Below are positions 56,035-64,000 of a DNA stretch of 64,000 bases, in pieces. The stretch is taken from NCBI RefSeq assembly GCF_018613675.1, contig NZ_JAGGPQ010000007.1:1-64000 (forward strand). The letters are read 5' to 3'. The notes beneath the pieces were generated by a model, which was given only the letters and a program-made list of their open reading frames with translations, was not told the origin of the DNA and made no database searches. A program made the position numbers and the translations under genes. The DNA is from Arthrobacter sp. ISL-85 (GTDB lineage: Bacteria > Actinomycetota > Actinomycetes > Actinomycetales > Micrococcaceae). Position 1 is the stretch's first letter. Each line of letters opens with the position of its first letter.

Positions 56035-58512
56035 TCACTGGCGCAGTTCCTCTGCGGCCTCGATATCGATAATGCGGTGCACGGACAGGACCCGCTCCGT
56101 GTCCCTGGCAGGATCGAAGACGCGGACCCTGCCTCCGCTCACAGATAGCGGAACAACCACTTCCAGGCTGGCATTCCCCAGGCTGTCCACCACGTTCATA
56201 TGGATCCGTTGCTTCAGCCGGATGGCCCTCTGCAGTGCCTCAAGCCCGAGCTGGGTGGCGGCCTCGCTGCCGGCAGCGAGGCCGGGGTGGTGTCCGACGC
56301 CGGAGCCAGCCTGCCGCAGGACGTCCAGCTGGGCCTCAACCTCCTCCGCCGGGGGCGCCATCCGCGGGGCGGTATAGACGGGGCGCGCGCTTTCCGACGG
56401 CGTGGACGGGCGGCGCAGGTGGGCGGCAGGTTCGGCCCCGTCCACGGACGGGGAAAGGCCCAGGCTCCGGAGTACGGCGGCCAGCTCGCGCGGCGGCGAC
56501 GATGAAGTTACAACTGTGGGGGACAGGCGGGCAAGGCCAAGCTGGGCGGCCTTCGGTCCTGCCAGCAGCTCCCGCAGGGCTGTTTCATCGTCGCTTTGGA
56601 TGAAGCTGGCGGCCTGGCCCACGCGGAGCCTGCCGTGCCGGGACGCGGTGTCCTCCACCAGGTACTCCAGCGGCTGCGGCACGGCGGTGGCCGAGTGTTC
56701 GCGAAGAAACGCCAACAGGCCGGCGGAGTCGTAGCCGGAGTCGAGTGCCCGCTTGATGGACTCGGCGGAGAACCGGTAGATGGTGGCGGGGCCCTGGCCT
56801 TCGGCGTCCGCCATTGACAGGAGTTTTTCGGTCAGCGCCGGAGCAAGGTAGCCCGGGGCGACAGCGGTCAGGTCCGCCTGCAGGAGCACGTGGTTCAGGG
56901 CCGCAGGCAGGTGCTCGCCCAGGATGTTAAGGGCGGCATCCGGGTCGTCGTCGGCAAAAGCGTTCCCTAACTGGCTCAATGCACCCGACCCCACCAGGCC
57001 CAGCATCTCCGCCTCGGCGAGGACCCCGCGGATCAGCGAGCTGAACCGCCGGGCCATCCGTGGCTGTGACCACTCAGCGCGCTGCAGGACGGCCGCGGCG
57101 TCAAGCACGGGCGCGCCGCCGTCGGCAACGGACGCCTCCTGGGTGAGCTCGTGCAGGATCTCGAGGATCCGCCGGCGGACCACGGGCGCGTCCGGCCGCT
57201 GCGCCCCGGCGGACAACGCGGCGATGGTGGTTCCGGATGCCGACCGGGCGCCCGGTGCGCCCGGGGCAGTGTTAACGGGCTGGCCCACCATGGACGGCAC
57301 GCGTTCGCTGGCAAGCCACGCGTTCACCAGCCACAGCCATTGTTCCTGCCGGGGAAGGACCAGCCATTCCAGTTGCGGCGGCTGCACCCACGACGAAGAG
57401 TCGACGTCGAGCCGGATCAGGCCCGCCAGTCCGCACAGCTCCAGCAGCAGGCATACCGCGCCCTGTTCAATCCGCAGGTGTTCGGCCAGGCGGCGGATTT
57501 CGCGGACGCCCACGCCTCCACTGCGCAGTGTGGCCAGCGGATGTTCCCGGACCGCATGCAGCAGCTCGGAGACCAGCCGCAGGGTTTCCGAGATGGCGCT
57601 CAGGGCTGCATTGCGGCGGAGCGCAGCCGTGGTCCTGCCGAGCTCCGGTACCGGTGGCGCAAGGGTGAAGTCGTTGATGATGGCGCCGCCGCGCAGGGCC
57701 AGCCCCACGCTGTGCGGCAGCTCCACGTGGGCGGCGTCCAGCGGCACCAGCAACCCGCGGGCAAGGAGCCAGTCAACGGGCCCGACGTCGGCGCCCTCCG
57801 TAGTGACCGACGCTTTTCGCTGCGCCTGGGGGACGGCACCCATGGCCCAGTTCCGGAACCTGGCGAGCAGCGCCGTCGTGCGTTCCGGGGCACCGGCGAG
57901 GATGTCCTGCAGTGCCTCCGGGGAAGATGTCCAGTGCTGAAGGGCCAGGGCAGCCTCCATCGGCGTGGTGGCGTCGTGGACTGCGAACCCGCTGCGGTGC
58001 AGTTCGGAGACCAGCTGCACCGCGCGCTGGCCGAAGGCCGGCTGCAGGCGGACAAGCTCGGTGTAGCTGCGGCCCAGGCCGGCCGGATAGATCCCCACCA
58101 CGTCCTTGAGGGAGCCCACCGGGAGATAGAACGGCTGGTCCGCAGCCGGGGAAGGAGTGCCGTGCGGGGGAGCGGCGGGGTGCACCAGGGCAAGCTCCTG
58201 CAGGGTGCCCAGGATCTGGTTGACGGTGGCCAGGGCCGAGCCGTGGATCAGTTTGTGCACTCCCTCAGCGGAGGCGCTGTGCCCGGTGTCGGTGTTGGTG
58301 CACAGGTGCAGGGTCTCCAGGACCTGCATGTGCGGCCGGTTGAGCCGCTCAAGGGCGCGCTGGACGCTGACGCGGGAGCTGGCACGTGCCGCCAGTGCGG
58401 CAAAGTCCGGGACGGACGGGGAAATGAGATCCGGCCGCGCGGCGAACAACGCCCGCAGCGAATCATCGCTGCGTGCCTCCAGGTCCTTGCCGAGCGCGCG
58501 AATGAGGGACAT
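56035..58512 (-). CDS. Helicase-associated protein, partner of XPB
   Basis: 825-residue protein of a family found upstream of XPB in actinobacteria (mycobacterial Rv0862c type). Starts MSLIRALGKDLEARSDDSLRAL. The body is Leu-rich with repeated winged-helix-like or helical segments (LHLCTNTDTGHSA, LQELALVHPA, REIRRLAEHLRIEQGAVCLL), and it ends with a helicase-associated domain (RPVYTAPRMAPPAEEVEAQL; QRIHMNVVDSLGNASLEVVV). No helicase motif is visible. It likely binds DNA or the helicase. ATG 58512; a longer frame is disregarded. It is immediately upstream of XPB, implying co-expression. Confidence 0.85.
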   Translation of the reverse strand: MSLIRALGKDLEARSDDSLRALFAARPDLISPSVPDFAALAARASSRVSVQRALERLNRPHMQVLETLHLCTNTDTGHSASAEGVHKLIHGSALATVNQILGTLQELALVHPAAPPHGTPSPAADQPFYLPVGSLKDVVGIYPAGLGRSYTELVRLQPAFGQRAVQLVSELHRSGFAVHDATTPMEAALALQHWTSSPEALQDILAGAPERTTALLARFRNWAMGAVPQAQRKASVTTEGADVGPVDWLLARGLLVPLDAAHVELPHSVGLALRGGAIINDFTLAPPVPELGRTTAALRRNAALSAISETLRLVSELLHAVREHPLATLRSGGVGVREIRRLAEHLRIEQGAVCLLLELCGLAGLIRLDVDSSSWVQPPQLEWLVLPRQEQWLWLVNAWLASERVPSMVGQPVNTAPGAPGARSASGTTIAALSAGAQRPDAPVVRRRILEILHELTQEASVADGGAPVLDAAAVLQRAEWSQPRMARRFSSLIRGVLAEAEMLGLVGSGALSQLGNAFADDDPDAALNILGEHLPAALNHVLLQADLTAVAPGYLAPALTEKLLSMADAEGQGPATIYRFSAESIKRALDSGYDSAGLLAFLREHSATAVPQPLEYLVEDTASRHGRLRVGQAASFIQSDDETALRELLAGPKAAQLGLARLSPTVVTSSSPPRELAAVLRSLGLSPSVDGAEPAAHLRRPSTPSESARPVYTAPRMAPPAEEVEAQLDVLRQAGSGVGHHPGLAAGSEAATQLGLEALQRAIRLKQRIHMNVVDSLGNASLEVVVPLSVSGGRVRVFDPARDTERVLSVHRIIDIEAAEELRQ

Positions 58513-58522
58513 CAGTCCAACG

Positions 58523-58756
58523 TTACCGCTGCTGCGCCCTTCCCGCCCGACGCCGGGCGGCAACGCCGTCCAGGACCAGCAGGAGCATCAGGATGAAGGC
58601 CACCGGTAGGCCGTAAAGCGCGGTGTAGGTGATCCAGGCGGGAGCTACCGAGCCGGCAAAGGCAAAGGCCATCACGGCTGCCACGGCTACCAGGGACAGC
58701 ACGGCAACAACTGCGGCGAGGACCATCAACGGCCGCCGGTAACGCGAGGGAGTCAT
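58523..58756 (-). CDS. Small membrane protein
   Basis: 77 residues with two membrane helices: VLAAVVAVLSLVAVAAVMAF (about residues 12-31) and ITYTALYGLPVAFILMLLLV (about 42-61), and basic ends (RYRRP at the N-terminus; ARRRAGRAQQR at the C-terminus). No known domain. Its stop is 10 nt upstream of the helicase-associated gene start, so it may be the first gene of that transcript. ATG 58756 gives the basic-then-hydrophobic layout; the longer frame upstream is not supported. Confidence 0.72.
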   Translation of the reverse strand: MTPSRYRRPLMVLAAVVAVLSLVAVAAVMAFAFAGSVAPAWITYTALYGLPVAFILMLLLVLDGVAARRRAGRAQQR

Positions 58757-58980
58757 GGACGCAACGGTACCGCGCCCGCACCGGTGCGGGTAAAAGCCGG
58801 CGCCTTGTGCCTGCGGCGGAACAGTGCCGCCCAAAGCATCAATAGGCCATGCGGCAGGATAACCTTGAAGCATACAGACCAACACGGTTTGCGTTTGCCA
58901 TACCCTGAACCCGCACAACCATGCGGATGCGGTGGCATCCGGCCGTGTCTCATGACAGCAGAACGAAGAAGGTTGATTAC

Positions 58981-59364
58981 GTGCCTACCGGCAAGGTCAA
59001 GTGGTATGACAAGGACAAGGGCTTTGGGTTCCTCGCGGGCGAAGACGGCCAGGAGGTCTTCCTGCCCAAGTCGTCGCTGCCCGAGGGTGTCACCGAGCTG
59101 AAAGCCGGCACCCGCGTGGAGTTCGGCGTGGCGGACGGGCGCAAAGGTGCACAGGCGCTGGGCCTGCGGGTGCTGGACAAGACCCCTTCCATTGCCAAGG
59201 CCAAGCGCCCCAGCGCCAAGGACCTTGCCCCGCTGGTGCAGGACCTGGTGACAGTCCTGGACAACCTGTCCGGGACCCTGTCCAAGGGCAAGTACCCGGA
59301 CGGCAACAAGGGCAAGGCCATTGCTGCCGCCCTGCGCAAGGTCGCCGACGAGCTGGACGTTTAG
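58981..59364 (+). CDS. Cold-shock domain protein with C-terminal extension
   Basis: 127 residues. The cold-shock domain (1-65: VPTGKVKWYDKDKGFGFLAG, GQEVFLPKSSLP) contains RNP1 KGFGFLAG; the RNP2 stretch is EVFLPKSSL, with His lost from the typical VFVH. A 60-residue C-terminal part (KAKRPSAKDLAPLVQDLVTV ... AAALRKVADELDV) appears helical. Mycobacterial CspB is similar in arrangement. GTG 58981 with AGAAGG 8 nt upstream. DUF3027 gene follows after 6 nt. Confidence 0.9.
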   Translation: MPTGKVKWYDKDKGFGFLAGEDGQEVFLPKSSLPEGVTELKAGTRVEFGVADGRKGAQALGLRVLDKTPSIAKAKRPSAKDLAPLVQDLVTVLDNLSGTLSKGKYPDGNKGKAIAAALRKVADELDV

Positions 59365-59370
59365 GCGCCG

Positions 59371-59886
59371 ATGGATCCCCAATCTGAACAGCCGGGCACG
59401 CCAGTGCAGGAGCAGGCTGCCAAGACCCCGCCCAAGCGCAAGGCAGGCGTGCCGGTATGGCGTACGGGCAAGCCTGATGCCTTCCTGGCTGCCGCGGTGG
59501 ACACTGCCCGGGCCGCAGTGGAGGGCATTACGCCGGCAGCCACCATCGGGCCGCATCTGGCCGCCAAGAGTGAGGGTGACCGGTTGGTCACGCACCTGTT
59601 TGAGTCCCGGCTGCCCGGCTACGGCGGATGGCAGTGGTACGCGGTGCTGACCCGCAACTCCCGCTCCAAAGTGGTCACCGTCAACGAGCTGGGCCTGCTG
59701 CCGTCCGGGGATGCCATCCTGGCCCCGGAGTGGGTGCCGTGGGCCGAACGCGTCCGCCCCGAAGACCAGCAGCAGGAGTCCGAAGCGGACGCCAGGGAAA
59801 CAGACGCCCCTGAAGCGGCCGGCCAGGAAACAGCGGACGCGGCGGAGGATTCAACCGACGACGCCGGCACGCAGGCTGGGGCCTGA
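59371..59886 (+). CDS. DUF3027 family protein
   Basis: 171 residues. N-terminal Lys/Pro tail, then the DUF3027 domain (about 35-125: AFLAAAVDTARAAVEGITPA, HLAAKSEGDRLVTHLFESRL, GWQWYAVLTRNSRSKVVTVN, LAPEWVPWAERVRPEDQQ), and a Glu/Ala/Asp-rich acidic tail of about 40 residues. Cytosolic; function unknown. ATG 59371, 6 nt after the cold-shock gene; co-transcribed. Terminator hairpin 59930-59970 follows. Confidence 0.9.
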   Translation: MDPQSEQPGTPVQEQAAKTPPKRKAGVPVWRTGKPDAFLAAAVDTARAAVEGITPAATIGPHLAAKSEGDRLVTHLFESRLPGYGGWQWYAVLTRNSRSKVVTVNELGLLPSGDAILAPEWVPWAERVRPEDQQQESEADARETDAPEAAGQETADAAEDSTDDAGTQAGA

Positions 59887-59929
59887 CCGCACTTTCGCCG
59901 GGAAACCGGCCCCCCTGAGGGGGTAACGT

Positions 59930-59970
59930 ACGACGGCGCCGTCCGGGAAGAACCCGGGCGGCGCCGTCGT
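59930..59970. terminator. Terminator between DUF3027 and serC genes
   Basis: Near-perfect 18-bp stem ACGACGGCGCCGTCCGGG with CCCGGGCGGCGCCGTCGT (one G-T pair), 5-nt loop. Located between convergent genes, so it serves both. A/T-rich tail GTGCGTTAT. Confidence 0.88.
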
Positions 59971-59995
59971 GCGTTATCTATTGCTGCTTCCGTTC

Positions 59996-61422
<1,427 letters not shown>

Positions 61423-62121
61423 ATGACGGATCTGATCGACACTACGGAGATGTACCTCAGGACCATCCTGGAGCTTGAGGAAGAAAACATCGTTGCCCTT
61501 CGGGCCCGTATCGCCGAGCGTCTGCGCCACTCCGGCCCCACCGTGTCCCAGACGATCGGCAGGATGGAACGCGACGGGCTGGTTGTCGTCTCCGGTGACA
61601 GGCACCTGGAACTCACGGACACGGGCCGCAAGCGGGCTACCGAGGTGATGCGCAAGCACCGGCTGGCCGAACGCCTGCTGGCCGACGTGATCGGACTGGA
61701 CTGGGCTTACGTGCATGACGAAGCCTGCCGCTGGGAACACGTGATGAGCGAGCGCGTTGAGCGGCGTATCTACGAGTTGTTGGACCACCCCACCGAATCG
61801 CCGTACGGCAACCCCATCCCCGGCCTCGCCGCCCTGGGCGGACAGGCTGCCACCTTCGCCGACGGCGCCATCAGCCTGGTGGAGGCAATGGGGAGCTACG
61901 CGCCCGCCTCCGCAGTGACCATCAGCCGGTTGGCCGAACCAATCCAGGTTGAACCGGAACTGCTGGCGCAACTGGACGAAGGCGGAATCCGGCCTGGCGC
62001 GGCAGTGGCGCTGGAACGCGTGGGTGATTACATCTCCGTGCGCGTATCCGGAATCGAAGGCGCACTGGAGCTGCCGCCTGAGGTCGCCGCGCATGTTTTT
62101 GTCGCCATCCGGCAGCCCTGA
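61423..62121 (+). CDS. DtxR/IdeR-family metal-dependent repressor
   Basis: 232 residues. N-terminal winged helix-turn-helix (LIDTTEMYLRTILELEEENI; RHSGPTVSQTIGRMERDGLV). Dimerisation and metal-binding domain RKHRLAERLLADVIGLDWAY then VHDEACRWEHVMSERVERRI, with His, Glu, Cys and His ligands in the DtxR pattern. C-terminal SH3-like domain from about 150 (ASAVTISRLAEPIQVEPELL ... RVSGIEGALELPPEVAAHVF). Represses iron-uptake genes with Fe(II). ATG 61423 has GAGGAG 7 nt upstream. The siderophore-interacting protein at 42173 is a candidate target; no iron box was found. Confidence 0.93.
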   Translation: MTDLIDTTEMYLRTILELEEENIVALRARIAERLRHSGPTVSQTIGRMERDGLVVVSGDRHLELTDTGRKRATEVMRKHRLAERLLADVIGLDWAYVHDEACRWEHVMSERVERRIYELLDHPTESPYGNPIPGLAALGGQAATFADGAISLVEAMGSYAPASAVTISRLAEPIQVEPELLAQLDEGGIRPGAAVALERVGDYISVRVSGIEGALELPPEVAAHVFVAIRQP

Positions 62122-62169
62122 GCCGCCCTTCCTACCCCAGCGGGCGGCTTCCACGCAAAGATAACGGAA

Positions 62170-62199
62170 TTGTTACCTAGGGTCTTAAGGCCCTATAGT
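62170..62199 (+). promoter_or_regulatory. Promoter of the first c-di-AMP riboswitch transcript
   Basis: -35 TTGTTA (62170-62175), 18-bp spacer, -10 TATAGT (62194-62199), predicted start near 62206, about 37 nt before the aptamer. Confidence 0.7.
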
Positions 62200-62242
62200 G
62201 GAAGCAATCGTTGATACTTAAGCGTTACCCCGTCCGGAGCCG

Positions 62243-62466
62243 AGCTCTGCCAGCGGATTGGGTGCAAGAGTCGTTACTGGCAGAGGCGGGGGAACCACAA
62301 GCGGCAGCCGGGGGACTGCCTTGGGGTGAAGTCCGTCAGCAGCAAGCGTCTCCAGTGAAGGATTCTTCCGGGAATACCCCTGTGCAGAAGCTTGCCCATG
62401 ACGGGCCGGGTCTTTGATCTCTCTGACCCGAATCCGACAGCTAACTCCGCAGGCTTTTCCAGAGAG
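62243..62466 (+). promoter_or_regulatory. c-di-AMP riboswitch 1 (ydaO-yuaA type)
   Basis: Characteristic blocks in order: CTCTGCCAGCGG (62245-62256), GGCGGGGGAACCA (62285-62297), CCTTGGGGTGAAGTC (62319-62333), then CCCGAATCCGACAGCTAAC (62427-62445) and CCGCAGGC (62447-62454). This is the ydaO class, which binds cyclic di-AMP and usually switches cell-wall hydrolase or osmoprotection genes off. Start and end limits are approximate. The SD GAGAGGAAC (62462-62470) directly follows. Confidence 0.95.
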
Positions 62467-62475
62467 GAACCTCCC

Positions 62476-63303
62476 TTGACCATGCAGACCTCCCGGGGCC
62501 GCCGCCGCGCGGCCGGCCCCCCTTCGGCACCCCGGGTTGTCGAAGATGCCGCAGCGGAGCGCCCCCGCGATCTGCATCGCGACGCGCGCCGCCGGAGGGG
62601 TCCGTTCCGGCAGGTGACGGAGTTCGCCGCCGCCAGCGGGATTGGCCAGAAGGCCGGAATTGCCCTGGCTGCCACCGGCCTGGTGCTGACGGTCACAGTA
62701 CCCGCCACCGGTCCGGTCATGGCCATGGATGCGTCGGGCAATGCGCCCCTTGCTGCCTCCTCTGTCAGTCCACAGCCCCAGATCTCCGCCGATGTTGGAG
62801 CCCAGATCGACTTCAGCCGCTCGGCCGTGGTGACCCAGGCCGATCCGGACGGGAAGCTGAAGCAACTCCTGAGCGCGCAGTCCGCGGGCTCCGTTACGCG
62901 CGCCGCATCGGCCGGGACCTTGGCCGCCCCGCTTGCATCGCTCACCACCGCCTCGCCTTTTGGCTACCGGGTGAGCCCTATCACCGGCGGCTCCGGGGAC
63001 TTCCACCGCGGCCAGGATTTCGTGGCGCAGTGCGGGACTTCGGTCCTGGCCGCCGCGACGGGCACCGTGACCTTCGCGGGCTGGCATCAGTTCGGCGGCG
63101 GTAACCGGGTGGTCATCGACCACGGCAATGGGCTGGAAACCACCTACAACCACCTGTCGTCCTTCAACGTCAAGGTGGGCCAGACTGTCTCCCGCGGGGA
63201 CGTTGTGGCACTGAGCGGTACCACCGGCGCGTCCACCGGCTGCCACCTGCACTTCGAGGTGCAGGTCAATGGCGAAGTGGTCGATCCCATGGGCTGGCTG
63301 TAA
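62476..63303 (+). CDS. Secreted M23 (LytM-type) peptidase
   Basis: 275 residues. N-terminal RGRRRAAGPP-rich cytosolic part, then hydrophobic segment (about 57-75, GIGQKAGIALAATGLVLTVT) as signal or anchor, Ala/Ser linker and a C-terminal M23 domain (about 160-275): FGYRVSPITGGSGDFHRGQD, TVTFAGWHQFGGGNRVVIDH, THY-like NHLSSFNVKVGQTVSRGD, GCHLHFEVQVNG. Zn ligands are in HRGQD and HLHFE. Cleaves peptidoglycan cross-bridges. TTG 62476 has GAGAGGAAC 8 nt upstream; ATG 62482 is the alternative. Controlled by the c-di-AMP riboswitch above. Confidence 0.92.
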   Translation: MTMQTSRGRRRAAGPPSAPRVVEDAAAERPRDLHRDARRRRGPFRQVTEFAAASGIGQKAGIALAATGLVLTVTVPATGPVMAMDASGNAPLAASSVSPQPQISADVGAQIDFSRSAVVTQADPDGKLKQLLSAQSAGSVTRAASAGTLAAPLASLTTASPFGYRVSPITGGSGDFHRGQDFVAQCGTSVLAAATGTVTFAGWHQFGGGNRVVIDHGNGLETTYNHLSSFNVKVGQTVSRGDVVALSGTTGASTGCHLHFEVQVNGEVVDPMGWL

Positions 63304-63432
63304 CCGAATGATTGTCAACTCTCAGATCCCAGCGACGCGCCGTGACCTGAATGTGACATTGAAACAAAACTGCTGTACCGTCTAACTCGCGTCAACTTTT
63401 CCGAAGTTGACGCTCTTGAGTGGATTGCCTAA
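63304..63432 (+). other. Gap between the M23 peptidase and the second riboswitch
   Basis: 129 bp without a gene. It holds a perfect 10-bp hairpin, GCGTCAACTT (63389-63398) with AAGTTGACGC (63404-63413), loop TTCCG, likely a terminator for the M23 gene or a start-proximal stem of the next leader. A TTGAAAC (63358-63364) may be a -35 of the next transcript, with TACCGT (63377-63382) as a weak -10. Confidence 0.55.
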
Positions 63433-63603
63433 CTCTGCCACCGCTCAAGGTCCGTTCGCATTTCATCGTCTGGCAGGGGCGGGGGAACCAATTTTGGCCT
63501 TTCACTTCAGAAGGCCTTGGGGTTAAGTCACGAGCTTCCCAGGAAGCAATGTGGCCGGGTGACTCCCATCCGAATCCGACAGCTCACCTCGCAGGCATTG
63601 GGA
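63433..63603 (+). promoter_or_regulatory. c-di-AMP riboswitch 2 (ydaO-yuaA type)
   Basis: Second aptamer: CTCTGCCACCGC (63433-63444), GGCGGGGGAACCAATTTT (63478-63495), CCTTGGGGTTAAGTC (63515-63529), CCGAATCCGACAGCTCACC (63570-63588) and TCGCAGGC (63589-63596). Same layout as riboswitch 1, with a shorter variable region. SD GGGAGAGG (63600-63607) follows. It sits between two secreted-wall genes, so each has its own sensor. Confidence 0.95.
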
Positions 63604-63615
63604 GAGGCTACCTTC

Positions 63616-64000
63616 GTGTCTTCACGCCATCATTCTGCGCGCCACCGTGCGCAAACGGTTCGCACCAACCCCCTGGACGCCGTGTCCAAGGCCGTGAGTG
63701 CAAACGCCGGGAACGTAGGCCGCCAGGCCGCCGTCGTGGCAGCTGCATCGGGCCTCATCCTGAGCATGGGCCTGCCGGCCACCGCAGCAGACACCACCGC
63801 TGGCGTCTCGGCCTCCACCGAGTCCGGTTCGGCCCAGACGGCCCTCGCCGTCACCGCGGCCCCCACGGCCACGGTTTCCTTCGAACGTCCTGCCGTCAAG
63901 ACCACCGCCGCTCCCAAGGTGGAAGCGGTGCGTCCCCAGTCCACCGCTACGGCCGAACGCGCAGCGACGGCCAGCGGAAGCCAGGACGCTGCCCCGGCCG
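63616..64000 (+). CDS. Secreted cell-wall protein (partial, cut by window end)
   Basis: The first 128 codons of a larger protein. GTG 63616 with GGGAGAGG 9 nt upstream. Basic N-terminus SSRHHSARHRAQTVRT, then hydrophobic signal segment VVAAASGLILSMGLPATAAD (about residues 40-59, with cleavage site near PATAAD) and Ala/Thr/Ser-rich linker TAAPTATVSFERPAVKTTAA. The functional domain lies outside the window. Given the c-di-AMP riboswitch and its neighbour, an NlpC/P60-type peptidase or a resuscitation-promoting factor is likely (inference). Confidence 0.8.
   Translation, partial: MSSRHHSARHRAQTVRTNPLDAVSKAVSANAGNVGRQAAVVAAASGLILSMGLPATAADTTAGVSASTESGSAQTALAVTAAPTATVSFERPAVKTTAAPKVEAVRPQSTATAERAATASGSQDAAPA

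Overview
The window is a stretch of ordinary-looking chromosome from a high-GC actinobacterium. It most resembles Arthrobacter or Pseudarthrobacter (Micrococcaceae). The basis is protein content: a dual-CIRCE groEL without groES, DUF3263/LytR_C and DUF4193 small proteins, an actinobacterial XPB helicase with its partner, tandem FemX/FemA-type ligases, OtsA/OtsB, and c-di-AMP riboswitches ahead of secreted wall genes. Codons are strongly G/C-ending. There is no phage, transposase, CRISPR array or plasmid gene. The left edge is the end of an rRNA operon (23S-5S spacer, 5S rRNA, terminator). The right edge cuts a secreted protein.

Region by region. 0.3-10.4 kb: carbohydrate genes, with a GH13 glucosidase and its LacI regulator under two LacI-type operators, a GlcD-like FAD oxidase, a DUF4032 kinase-fold protein, an orphan MsmK-type sugar-ABC ATPase, and otsA-otsB for trehalose. 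10.6-15.8 kb: membrane-anchored DsbA-like protein, tRNA-Thr(TGT), ChaB-like protein, divergent EF-G2, MFS transporter. 15.8-25.3 kb: a complete L-arabinose module. A CUT2 importer (chvE-mmsA-mmsB) is transcribed leftward and araB-araD-araA-araR rightward, with two mirror-image copies of one LacI-type operator between them. 25.7-31.3 kb: DUF4193, AMIN-like secreted protein, APC permease, Dps, then a DHA2 efflux pump and TetR regulator around a perfect 26-bp palindrome. 31.4-37.3 kb: glycine/serine catabolism, with a tandem glycine riboswitch, gcvP and gcvT (no gcvH), a repeat-like intergenic element and an L-serine dehydratase. 37.4-42.2 kb: TspO, two Fem-family ligases and a ThrE-type exporter. 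42.2-49.8 kb: siderophore-interacting protein, Ung, DUF3263 and LytR_C proteins, CspA, ABC binding proteins, groEL. 50-56 kb: RNase HI fused to a DUF4440-like domain, WXG100 protein, two-component system, DUF427. 54.4-62.1 kb: XPB plus helicase-associated protein, extended cold-shock protein, DUF3027, serC, DtxR/IdeR-type repressor. 62.2-64 kb: two successive secreted cell-wall genes, each behind its own c-di-AMP riboswitch.

The strongest regulatory content is RNA- and operator-level: one tandem glycine riboswitch, two c-di-AMP riboswitches 1.2 kb apart, two CIRCE elements embracing the groEL promoter, and operator sets for glucosidase, arabinose, efflux and APC-permease genes. I did not find a convincing undescribed multi-gene system. 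The most unusual items are the gcv operon lacking gcvH with a hairpin repeat where it might be expected, the RNase H-DUF4440 fusion, the Fem-Fem-ThrE cluster, the codon gradient in the serine dehydratase gene, and a pair of unassigned operator-like repeats between the APC permease and Dps. All calls are from reading the sequence; no database search was run.
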